This document shows, one piece after another, positions 1 to 7,712 of a stretch of 64,000 bases of DNA. The notes beneath the pieces were generated by a model that saw only the letters and a program-made list of their open reading frames with translations, was not told where the DNA came from and did not search any database. The position numbers and the translations under genes are program-made. The DNA comes from Strigamia acuminata (Eukaryota > Arthropoda > Chilopoda > Geophilomorpha > Linotaeniidae), in the NCBI GenBank assembly GCA_949358305.1, contig OX442322.1:1426001-1490000 (forward strand), in the 5' to 3' direction. Each line of letters starts with the position of its first letter. Within the stretch, counting starts at the first letter, position 1.

Positions 1-1993
1 TATCTATCAAAAAATCGCTAAAGTCATCGTTTTGTTTACATATTTTTGAAATAAATACCGTGACATTACGCCATTCGGTCCGGGCTCTGGCATGTTCTTT
101 AAAATACACATCTTTCTGTTCGTAAGTAGATTCGAGAACGTTTTTCATTTCTGAATAAGACAGATTTGATTTAGTAGTAACGTGAAATAATGGTAACACG
201 GTTACCGCTTTTTTTATTTGATAATCGAAAACTATGTGATCGTTTAAAGCAAACATGGAGTTATGTAAATTTAATGGTGTGAAATCCTGCCAAAATAATT
301 TTGAAACATTGACAAAATTTTGAATTTCTCCTTTTTCGGATGTTTTTTTGGTGTGCGTCTTTTCTTTGTAATTCTGTTGATCAGTGTCATCAAGATCGTA
401 AACCTCATCGAGTACAGTAAAATCTTCATTTTTCTTTTGTTGGGCTAGACATTTTTGGACAATGACAAATTTCAATGTGCATAAATGTAAAATATTTGCT
501 AATTGTCTGTTGCCACAAAAATTCCATTTACTTTTAATGTAATACATCAATTTTTCACCGTTCATTACTATTGGTGTAATGTATGGAATTAATTCTTCTA
601 TGGGTACATTCCTTTCGCTAATGAAATCAATGACCATCTCACTTAGAGACTCGCGACCGTAGTATACCTTTATATAGCTGCATGATTTATCAATAGGTTT
701 ACTTTTATTGCTATTGTAATTAAAGACATCAACGAGTAAGGATGAAATGGCAGCTTTGTTTTTACATACGTGATAAAGTTTAGTCGCATCAAAAATATCT
801 AACAAATCTCCAATTCCCAAGTATGAAATGATGTCATTCACTTTATCTAAATCAAGTTCGTAATACGACAATAAAGCATAGAGAATTTTATAGCTATTGT
901 TGACTGCTAAATTCCCATAATATCTTAAAATGTTTGTGTTAATGGGTAAAATGTGATCCTCGAAGTCTTTGATAACATCAGATTTCTCTGATTCTTGATG
1001 TGGGTGTTTACCCCAAGGATACTCGAGAAAAGGTTTATGCTGAACACAATAATCGTAATGTAACTGACGAAATTCAAAAATCAGTTCTTCATCTTGTTTA
1101 TCGTACGGTCTGAGTGCAGTGCACACCTTTCCTATCGACTGTTTTGGCCAATTTGTATAAAAAATCGGTTCGTAGCAATCGTCCATGGTCGAATTGCCGT
1201 CATGGGAGAAATATTTCGTATCGAAAGACCACACGGATGAGACGTCAGTTGCCACCACATTAATGAACGTGTTTATATAATCGCTTTTCGAAAACGTTGT
1301 GATGGGAACGGTGTTATTAGGCGAAGTGTAGTACACGCGATATGGAAAATAAACGTCACTAATGTTACCAGATTTAGACGAAAACGGTAATGGCCAGTTT
1401 TTGATTGAGACGTCGAGCGTCCATTTCGCATCCCAGACTGTGTTTTTTAGTAAGTATTGCAGTAAGACCAAGTTATCAATTCTCGATAAATAAATTCCTG
1501 TGACATGAATGTGTAACCCTCGTCCTTTTGATGTTCCACCATACTTACACAGACAATACACGGAAACGCTTTCTACGTTTTTTAACAATGTAAACAATAA
1601 GGAAGTTATTGTATTTTCGATGTCTTGATGGCATTGTTCATCGAGGTCCTCCTTTGTGTCGACATCAATGACTATTTCGTGATAATTTGCATAGTACAGG
1701 CTTAAAACAACTGTTGTGGACGGTAAATAGGAATCTAGTAACATTTTGTTATAAGAAGTTATAAAATCGGTGTTGTCTGTAAACTTGTGATGAAATGTAT
1801 CACGAATACCCATGAAATGGTATGGAAATAAATGAAATTCTTCTTTTTTTGTCGATTTGGGACATTTAGTTCCAACGAATGGGACATATTTCGAATTATT
1901 AAAATTAAACTCGTCTTTATTCAATGTACAATCAACAAAACGTACCTGATCAACACCCATTTTTTTATTAAATGAAATGTATTTTGTTGACAT
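1..1993 (-). CDS. Large viral-type archaeo-eukaryotic primase (AEP), C-terminus outside the window
   Basis: The minus-strand frame opened by the ATG at 1993 has no stop down to base 1, so at least 664 residues of a longer protein are present. Around residue 105 there is a hydrophobic stretch ending in D-V-D. Around residues 154-160 there is S-K-G-R-G-L-H-I-H, and near residue 190 L-D-V-S-I. This D-x-D / s-x-H / h-D order is the catalytic signature of AEP primases, which lay down primers for DNA replication. Known: large AEP proteins in DNA viruses are often fused to a helicase; that part would lie left of the window. Its neighbours are other apparently viral ORFs, and a B-family polymerase of the same presumed virus is at 45014-48235. 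A second in-frame Met lies 11 codons downstream. A TAAG motif is 5 nt before the ATG. Primase superfamily is fairly sure; viral origin is inferred. Confidence 0.68.
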   Translation of the reverse strand, partial: MSTKYISFNKKMGVDQVRFVDCTLNKDEFNFNNSKYVPFVGTKCPKSTKKEEFHLFPYHFMGIRDTFHHKFTDNTDFITSYNKMLLDSYLPSTTVVLSLYYANYHEIVIDVDTKEDLDEQCHQDIENTITSLLFTLLKNVESVSVYCLCKYGGTSKGRGLHIHVTGIYLSRIDNLVLLQYLLKNTVWDAKWTLDVSIKNWPLPFSSKSGNISDVYFPYRVYYTSPNNTVPITTFSKSDYINTFINVVATDVSSVWSFDTKYFSHDGNSTMDDCYEPIFYTNWPKQSIGKVCTALRPYDKQDEELIFEFRQLHYDYCVQHKPFLEYPWGKHPHQESEKSDVIKDFEDHILPINTNILRYYGNLAVNNSYKILYALLSYYELDLDKVNDIISYLGIGDLLDIFDATKLYHVCKNKAAISSLLVDVFNYNSNKSKPIDKSCSYIKVYYGRESLSEMVIDFISERNVPIEELIPYITPIVMNGEKLMYYIKSKWNFCGNRQLANILHLCTLKFVIVQKCLAQQKKNEDFTVLDEVYDLDDTDQQNYKEKTHTKKTSEKGEIQNFVNVSKLFWQDFTPLNLHNSMFALNDHIVFDYQIKKAVTVLPLFHVTTKSNLSYSEMKNVLESTYEQKDVYFKEHARARTEWRNVTVFISKICKQNDDFSDFLID

Positions 1994-1998
1994 GTATA

Positions 1999-2002
1999 CT
2001 TA
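1999..2002 (-). promoter_or_regulatory. TAAG motif just upstream of the primase-like gene
   Basis: A TAAG tetramer reads on the minus strand 5 nt before the ATG at 1993. TAAG is the late transcription start motif of baculoviruses and nudiviruses. The motif is short and common in AT-rich DNA, so on its own this is weak. Confidence 0.25.
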
Positions 2003-2064
2003 TGATCATTTAATTACATAATGCAATTAGATATTTCCATTAATTTTAATATTGCAGTTTAACA

Positions 2065-2589
2065 TTAAGAAGATTTTTTTTTTACAAGATTTTTTAATAT
2101 TTTTTTATGATGAAACACCATATCGCAGAAATGGAATTGCTTTGTCTGGTAACGGCAGGTGCATATTGCAATAGGAACAAGATATGTCCGATTTATAGTG
2201 ATGTACCCATGATGGTACAGGTATTTGATACTGGTTTCAAAAGAATTAACTTTGAGATAAACCGGATTAAACGTGACTACCATTATGGTTTCATCACTTC
2301 GTCCATAATTAGCGTGTTTGCTAAAACCAATATTTGTGATCTTAATGTCTATTAATTTACGTGTACTATTAGAACTAGGATTTTGATTTAAAATACAATC
2401 GGCCACAAACTCTTTTTGAAATAATTCGTCAGTCGACAGCAAATTCGTCATTACATCATTTATTCTAATTTTATATATTTTTGTTTTACCCATTGCTATG
2501 GTAAAAACAGGTACGCGAGATCGTATTCGATTTAATTTAATTACTGAGGTGACGCTAGGACAATACGAATTTGCAGCTGGCTGTTTCAT
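2065..2589 (-). CDS. Hypothetical protein of viral block I (174 aa)
   Basis: An uninterrupted ATG-started frame lies between the primase-like gene (71 bp away) and a small membrane protein gene (9 bp away), all on the minus strand and tightly packed. The product is basic, ends in a Lys-rich tail and has a few Cys residues (C-T-C near residue 143, another C near 155). It shows no signal peptide or membrane helix. I do not recognise the family. The compact same-strand arrangement and the primase neighbour suggest a viral gene. The opposite-strand ORF at 2107-2355 is taken to be its shadow. Confidence 0.5.
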   Translation of the reverse strand: MKQPAANSYCPSVTSVIKLNRIRSRVPVFTIAMGKTKIYKIRINDVMTNLLSTDELFQKEFVADCILNQNPSSNSTRKLIDIKITNIGFSKHANYGRSDETIMVVTFNPVYLKVNSFETSIKYLYHHGYITINRTYLVPIAICTCRYQTKQFHFCDMVFHHKKILKNLVKKKSS

Positions 2590-2598
2590 ATAGATGTA

Positions 2599-2808
2599 TT
2601 ATGTTGAATTGAATTGTTTGATCCTAGTCAATTCATTTAATATAGTTGATACAAAAGGAAATGACTCGTATACTTTTTTGTTGACTTCTGTAACACCTGT
2701 GAGTGATACAGAAGTCCCATTCCATAATAATATTTTATCAATAGAGGTAATCAGTAAATAATAAAGAAATGTATTATATAAACTAAATAAAATTAAATTT
2801 GTTATCAT
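2599..2808 (-). CDS. Small putative membrane-anchored protein (69 aa)
   Basis: A short ATG-started frame sits 9 bp upstream of the 174-aa gene and 36 bp downstream of the 98-aa gene on the same strand. Residues 3-22 are hydrophobic and could be a signal anchor; the rest is hydrophilic with one N-G-T site. Viruses of the presumed class encode several virion envelope proteins of this size with one N-terminal helix, but I cannot assign this to any of them. Chance ORFs of this size occur, so support comes mainly from the packing. Confidence 0.38.
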   Translation of the reverse strand: MITNLILFSLYNTFLYYLLITSIDKILLWNGTSVSLTGVTEVNKKVYESFPFVSTILNELTRIKQFNST

Positions 2809-2844
2809 TATGAGAAATCTAACTAAATAAATGTATTTAAAATT

Positions 2845-3141
2845 TTATCTCAAACACAAATTAATTTTTTTATTCAATTTTTTTCTGTTTTGATAAAAAA
2901 TGTTACGTGGGAAACTATGTTGTTTCAACTTAAATTTAATTTTTTTTAAACAAATACGTAAGCTTTGATTTTTATAACATGTACAGTTACGAAAAGTACA
3001 CACATCTTCACTCGTTAAAAAAAGACGTATAATTTGTTTATAATTACATATGCTGCAACGGTGGACGCCTTCCTTTGGTAAATCGTAGAAAAAATGTGTT
3101 TTAATTGGATTCAAGCACAATCCGATATTTACATTAGACAT
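2845..3141 (-). CDS. Small Cys-rich basic protein of viral block I (98 aa)
   Basis: This ATG-started frame encodes a Lys-rich protein with Cys pairs in the middle: C-S-I-C near residues 29-32, then a C and a C-T-C near residues 48-55. Such spacing could bind one zinc ion. The gene is head-to-head with the plus-strand gene at 3289, leaving a 147-bp AT-rich divergent promoter region. Family not recognised. A small zinc-binding transcription or DNA-binding factor is possible but unproven. Confidence 0.42.
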   Translation of the reverse strand: MSNVNIGLCLNPIKTHFFYDLPKEGVHRCSICNYKQIIRLFLTSEDVCTFRNCTCYKNQSLRICLKKIKFKLKQHSFPRNIFYQNRKKLNKKINLCLR

Positions 3142-3200
3142 ATAGCTTTTATTTTTTTTTTAATATATTAAATTATTTAATTAATTTTAATGCATGTTTG

Positions 3201-3210
3201 TATATAAAAG
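3201..3210 (+). promoter_or_regulatory. TATA box of the 238-aa gene
   Basis: TATATAAAAG lies 79 nt upstream of the ATG at 3289 in the divergent intergenic region and fits a eukaryotic-type TATA box, as used by early genes of insect DNA viruses. Confidence 0.45.
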
Positions 3211-3288
3211 CTGGTATGCAATTTTTTTTATTTAAAAAAGGAACAACAAAGACACATTTATTGCTTTTAATTTTCTCTGAAGTTAACG

Positions 3289-4005
3289 ATGCGGTGTTTA
3301 ATTACTGGTGTTTACATATGGAAAAACATAAACAGATGGGAAAATCCAACCCCTGATTCTACAAATATTGATACGGTGTTGATCAATCAAGAAAAAAGCC
3401 AATACATTTACTTTGTTGAATTATGCATCGCGGAAATTGAGTCTAACATACTTATTGTTCCCAAGAAACCAATGTATGGTAAATTACGATCTAAAAATAT
3501 TTCTAGAGCAGATTTAGCTCGCGTGGGATTGCGAATATCAGCACCTAATCGCCCTAATGTGAAAACCTTTTCCCAGATGGAATTAATAACTGAATCCAGA
3601 AACATATTTGAACAATTTATTCTTAGAATGGTGGGGACAAATGAAGATGATACCATACTAGAAATATGCTATATGGATGAAATAATCGGTCAATTTATTA
3701 ACTTAGTGTTTGACGGGTTTGACGCCGTTGGAGAAATTGCCATTCAGCGTAAATTTGTAAACAAAGGAAAGTATTTGACTTTCTATCACGAACGCACAAC
3801 ACAAGTTGAACCCTATACGATGCAGATGGCGTTCCCTTACGTGCACAATAAATTCACAATGTTTTGTCCACTTCACGATTTCGCTTGCAAGCACGGTTCA
3901 AATGTGCACTTCTCGAAATGTTCATTAACAAAATTACTTTTACTAGGATCTGCAATTGAATGGGAAGCTGTAAACAAAATGACATCAGCATCTTTTGAAA
4001 TGTGA
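3289..4005 (+). CDS. Hypothetical protein of viral block I (238 aa)
   Basis: This is a complete ATG-started frame ending in TGA, with a TATA box 79 nt upstream. The product has no signal peptide or clear membrane helix. The C-terminal third holds C-P-L-H-D-F-A-C-K-H and a further Cys at about residue 213, a possible metal-binding patch. I do not recognise the family. It faces the minus-strand viral genes and ends 265 bp from the 3' end of the host CPEB-like gene, so the virus-host junction of this block probably lies between 4006 and 4269. Viral origin is inferred from context only. Confidence 0.55.
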   Translation: MRCLITGVYIWKNINRWENPTPDSTNIDTVLINQEKSQYIYFVELCIAEIESNILIVPKKPMYGKLRSKNISRADLARVGLRISAPNRPNVKTFSQMELITESRNIFEQFILRMVGTNEDDTILEICYMDEIIGQFINLVFDGFDAVGEIAIQRKFVNKGKYLTFYHERTTQVEPYTMQMAFPYVHNKFTMFCPLHDFACKHGSNVHFSKCSLTKLLLLGSAIEWEAVNKMTSASFEM

Positions 4006-4269
4006 AGAAACATTTACAATATAAGATTTTACTTTATCAATTTATTTGAACAACATCATAAAAAAATTTATAAACCACCACTTAGAGTTCATATAAAATA
4101 TATATAAATAATGATTTTCGTTTGTCATCAAAAAAATTCTATGAAATAATTAATTCTAACATAATTATCTAGTTCAAATTATAAATGTAATGGACATCCG
4201 TGCACTTTAGTCGTCACATACTGTTGTACGGTTGTTAATAAACCTAATTTGCTTATGATGGTTCAACGC

Positions 4270-4817
4270 TCAGGATGAGTGATGTTTTTTCCAACAAGAC
4301 TTACAAAAATAGTTGAAACATAAAATGTCCCGACAAAAATAGAGTCCATTTTTATCTTTGCACATTGAACATAAGGAGTTTTCCAGATATGGAAACACTA
4401 GTATCTAAAAAAAATAATTATTATTTGATACATAAGTTGTTAAACATATTTCTATTTATTTAATCACCTTTTTCATAATCTTAGCTGTCCTGATTATAAA
4501 AGAGGTCACGGTGATTGCTTTCATGAATGATAGCCGGTCACTGAATCCCACATTCGCGGTTCCTAACAATTTAAAACATCATAAAGAAAAAATTGGACTC
4601 TTCATGTTTCATACCAACCATTTGGATAATCTTCCTTGTTTGTATTGTACACAACATAAGAAATGCATTCAAAAAGCTCATTCATAATTTTATATATTCC
4701 TTGTGCAGTGAATCTTCCATGAATACCACATATGAAAGCTGTTAGCTTTACATCTAACACTAGAGGTGTGCATTGAGGATAAACACAGTTTTCTTTTATC
4801 CATGGAACTATCTGAAC
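4270..4817 (-). pseudogene. CPEB1/orb-like gene, 3' part: exons for RRM2 and the ZZ zinc domain
   Basis: Three exons on the minus strand: 4817-4619, 4562-4468 and 4404-4270 (stop TGA at 4270-4272), with introns of 56 and 63 bp. The first encodes the start of RRM2 (V-Q-I-V-P-W, then G-I-H-G-R-F-T-A-Q-G). The second encodes the F-M-K-A-I segment, and the third the ZZ-type domain (P-Y-L-E-N, C-S-M-C, Y-F-C-R-D, C-F-N-Y-F-C-K-S-C-W). This is the C-terminal architecture of cytoplasmic polyadenylation element binding proteins, which bind U-rich mRNA 3' UTRs and control translation in germ cells and neurons. The donor after 4619 is weak (GTTGGT), but the phases fit. The upstream exons are at 18682-19811, beyond retrotransposon element 1. 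The protein is very divergent, and the 5' part carries two in-frame stops. Confidence 0.8.
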
Positions 4818-4840
4818 CTGTTTGTAATAAATTATAGTAT

Positions 4841-4844
4841 AATA
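4841..4844. repeat. Target-site duplication AATA, left side of element 1
   Basis: AATA directly precedes the TG of the left LTR and is repeated at 18643-18646 right after the CA of the right LTR, marking a 4-bp integration duplication. Confidence 0.8.
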
Positions 4845-4878
4845 TGTGATGATTACAAATCAGTATTTATCAATGTTC

Positions 4879-4892
4879 ACAATAGATGGCGC
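4879..4892 (+). promoter_or_regulatory. CTCF-like motif in the LTR
   Basis: ACAATAGATGGCGC fits 12 of 14 positions of the CTCF core CCASYAGRKGGCRS. The same core lies near the start of the unrelated LTR of element 3 (53044-53057, minus). Binding is inference. Confidence 0.35.
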
Positions 4893-5201
4893 TGTTTAAC
4901 AAACGCGCGTAATTCAAACTCGATGAAACAAAAAAAAAAGCGCAATAAATTATTACTTGGACACGGTGAATAAAATATAACTATTTTATTCAATATGAAT
5001 TAAGTATTAATTACTTGATGATGTTGATTCTATCGAAACAATATCCACATTACTCACCTGTCGAAGGGAACCAATCGGACCCTTCCGGACCCCAACTGGG
5101 CCCATCTGGACATAGTCATATATTAGGTCCGGACTAGTGACCCACGAATCCGTTGATTCGTACGCTGATTGGGTGTCGCCAATCTAGTAGTTCTACAGAA
5201 C

Positions 5202-5209
5202 TATATAAG
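5202..5209 (+). promoter_or_regulatory. Probable TATA box of the family A LTR promoter
   Basis: TATATAAG stands upstream of a pyrimidine-rich stretch in the first quarter of the LTR, and is present in all four family A LTRs. It would drive full-length element RNA. Confidence 0.45.
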
Positions 5210-5769
5210 CATCAGTTTCTCACCCTCTCACCCCCCTGGCTTGATAACTGTAAATGTCTGTAATTGAATTGTTGTTATCGTTTGATTTCACTTTCTTATC
5301 GACACATCAGGCCACCTCAGCTCTCCACAGTTAGTATTCATTACTATTTTGTTATTGCTGTTGTAGGGCTATTTCGGGAAGGCTAACTCCGGTAATAGAC
5401 ATGCATTCGCATGAAATGGCCCCGTAACGTTAGCCAGCTGTTCTACGGGACAGTAGGATTTCGTACGGTGGCTTAATATAACGGTCGTATACAGTACGAC
5501 CTTGCTAAATGAAAGTAGGTCCCTCAGCTAACTGGCCTCAGTCCGCTGCAGGATGGTTGTTGTAAACAGCCCACGCAGGTTCCCGTCTTTCTACGATTGG
5601 TCCTTCCGCACGTTAAAAGTCGGTAAAGGCCTAATGCACGGGTAACACGCCGGGTTGGTAGCCCGTGAGTAATATCTTCAAGATGTTGCGATAAACAACT
5701 ACCTGGATAATGGTAATCCAATGGCAGTGGCCAATTAATATTTTACCCGGTGCTCGATCAATGGATCCC

Positions 5770-5850
5770 GTCATCGTAAGGCATGCTGGCGGATGGAGGA
5801 GTCAAATCCTCCCGCGATGGTTCTCTCGACCGTCGTGACAGTCCCCGCCC
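5770..5850 (+). repeat. Duplicated hairpin module inside the LTR (copy 1; copy 2 at 6052-6130)
   Basis: Both copies share the stretch around GGCATGCTGGCGGATGGA, followed by a small hairpin (GGAGGA/TCCTCC here, GGAGT/ACTCC in copy 2), then CCCGCGA, a GTCGTGAC segment and GTCCCCGCCC. It is an internal imperfect direct repeat about 280 bp apart, present in every family A LTR. Confidence 0.7.
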
Positions 5851-6408
5851 CATTGTACCCTCCGGGTTAGTAACCCGTGAACGATATATAAAATATATCG
5901 TGTTAATCAAATTACTCGGGCATTGGTAATCCTGTATTGGCAATATCTTTTAAACCCGGTAAGTCCATAGAAATGTTTACCTGGTGGTTGGTACCACCGA
6001 TAGCGAGTTAAAGCACACAATTAAATACTCGGCGCCTGATCACGAGATCTTGTCGTCGTAAGGCATGCTGGCGGATGGAGTCTCAACAACTCCCGCGACG
6101 TTCTCTCAATTGTCGTGACGGTCCCCGCCCAATTAATATTTATACAACAATTCATTTGTTGTATTCCACTAATCACTTTACTTTATTCATTTGGAACATG
6201 GAATATTCTGCTAAATATTCCTATTTATGCAAAGGACTCTTCGCATTATTAGATACTCAAGCTGCGGACCAAATACGTCTCCGTAGTGATATTTGTGACG
6301 ATGCCGCAAGTCAGCCGTATCCCTCTGGCTTCGCCCGGATCCTCAACCAGTTGATGCCGCCCGTTTACACGCGTCAAGAACCCATCTTTGTTATCATTAA
6401 TATTTAGT

Positions 6409-6414
6409 AATAAA
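6409..6414 (+). terminator. Polyadenylation signal in the LTR
   Basis: AATAAA lies about 180 bp before the LTR end. It is the best candidate for the 3' processing signal of element transcripts and is equally present in the 3' LTR. Confidence 0.4.
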
Positions 6415-6593
6415 TATGTTACGTCACACTAAAACTGTAAGTTATTTCTGCTTGACCACATATTCATGTCTGTAAAGACTTCCGTAGCTTATCTCGGTTA
6501 GGTTGTTGCTAAACTTAGCAACGTCTTGTATAAACCGAATTATCTATCTCAAAAAGGACTAATAAATTAGCCCAAAAGTAGAATCGTCACAAG

Positions 6594-6611
6594 TGGAGGT
6601 TCTACCGAGAT
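6594..6611 (+). other. Primer binding site, tRNA-Gln type
   Basis: Two bases after the LTR the sequence TGGAGGTTCTACCGAGAT starts. It is complementary to the CCA end of a eukaryotic tRNA-Gln apart from one position (T where element 3 has the perfect C). It would prime minus-strand DNA synthesis. Confidence 0.65.
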
Positions 6612-7712
6612 AGGCTGCCAAATTTTGAATAAAATTTGAAGTTTTGCATGTCTATGATGAATTCGAGTAGTGTAACCTTTATGGTGATTTTTGTGTGTAA
6701 AATAAATTTCGAGCGAAATTTATATTTGTGTTTAATATATTTTATTCTGTTTTAGGACTTCTCGCAAGTTAATAAGTGTAACTCACTTTATTCTGTTTTC
6801 TCCGCAGTGGAAATTATTTGTTTTAACAAAATAATAATTTCTACCGCGTGGTCAGGCCTAAGGGCCTAACCCCGAGAACGGAAAAATCTTGCCTGAACTT
6901 GTTAAAGTTGACCCCGCCCGGGTGGCATCATTTTTGTCGTCGACAATATGACAAAACCACGCGGTTGGGCCTAATTTTGAAAAGTTCGACTTTGACGAAA
7001 TTCTTAAAGAATTTTATCAATTTGACAATCGCTTTATTTTTTGGAATGTGTTAAATAAGTAATTTTGCTTGAGACTTCAAGTTAAAACCTAAATTTATTT
7101 GTCTAAATAAATAAAAGAAAAATTGACATTTTTCGAAGGAATTAAAATTTATATTTTATTTCAAAATGGTTTACCTTATTTTACAGACTTGACCTACATT
7201 AAAATGTCGGTTAAAAATCATGATTTCAAGACTTTAAAATCGAATTTTAAGAATGGAATACCATTCAAATTTAGCGAAAGAAATTCTCGCTGTTGTGTTG
7301 CCTAGCAACCAGGTTGTGCAGAAAAGCCGTCGATTCAAACGATTCGACGCGTTTTATTAAAATTGTGGGTTTTAATACTTTTAAAATTCTCTGGAATGGT
7401 CATTTTTATTAAATAAATTTGATAATACTTTTAGAGTACTTTGAAAAGTATCCATATTGTTTGTGACTACGTCATAACACTGAAATATGACAAGATTAAG
7501 GTTCCACGAACTTAGTGATTTCCACCAATCTCGGATGAGATTGGACTCTCGCGAGATTAGCGTTGATGCTTGACCAATCATAGAGGTGTCTTGAAGTACC
7601 CATACTTCCTTTCGAATAGTGTGACCACTGCTTCGTTTGCGACCCTCCTGAACGTTTGCAACTTCATCGTTATCTCTCAGGCTTAGGAAATTTTCTTAGT
7701 TTAGGTTTAGTT
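6612..7712 (+). other. Element 1 untranslated leader
   Basis: About 1.1 kb between primer site and gag ATG. It contains a 68-codon ORF (6848-7054), also found in element 2, but nothing recognisable. RNA packaging signals and a splice donor for ORF3 mRNA would be expected here or at the start of gag; I cannot pinpoint either. Confidence 0.5.

Larger units (their letters stand above)
4845..6591 (+). repeat. Element 1 5' LTR
   Basis: Begins TGTGATGATT and ends CGTCACA, and matches 16896-18642 base for base apart from scattered substitutions, mostly transitions. It contains a CTCF-like site near its start, a TATA box (5202-5209), a polyadenylation signal (6409-6414) and many perfect hairpins. 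The R region would be unusually long if transcription starts shortly after the TATA box and ends after 6414. A 110-codon ORF (6075-6407) is open in the LTR but not recognised. Confidence 0.92.

Noticed and set aside
2107-2355. Plus-strand 82-codon ORF opposite the 174-aa gene
   Set aside because: Lies wholly inside the longer minus-strand frame, has no motif or promoter, and is best explained as a shadow.
5524-5943. Two minus-strand ORFs of 65 and 61 codons in the family A LTR
   Set aside because: They run antisense to the element through hairpin-rich U3/R sequence; their repetition in other LTRs follows from LTR similarity, not coding evidence.
6848-7054. 68-codon ORF in the retrotransposon leader
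   Set aside because: Present in both family A copies only because the leaders are nearly identical; no recognisable protein features.
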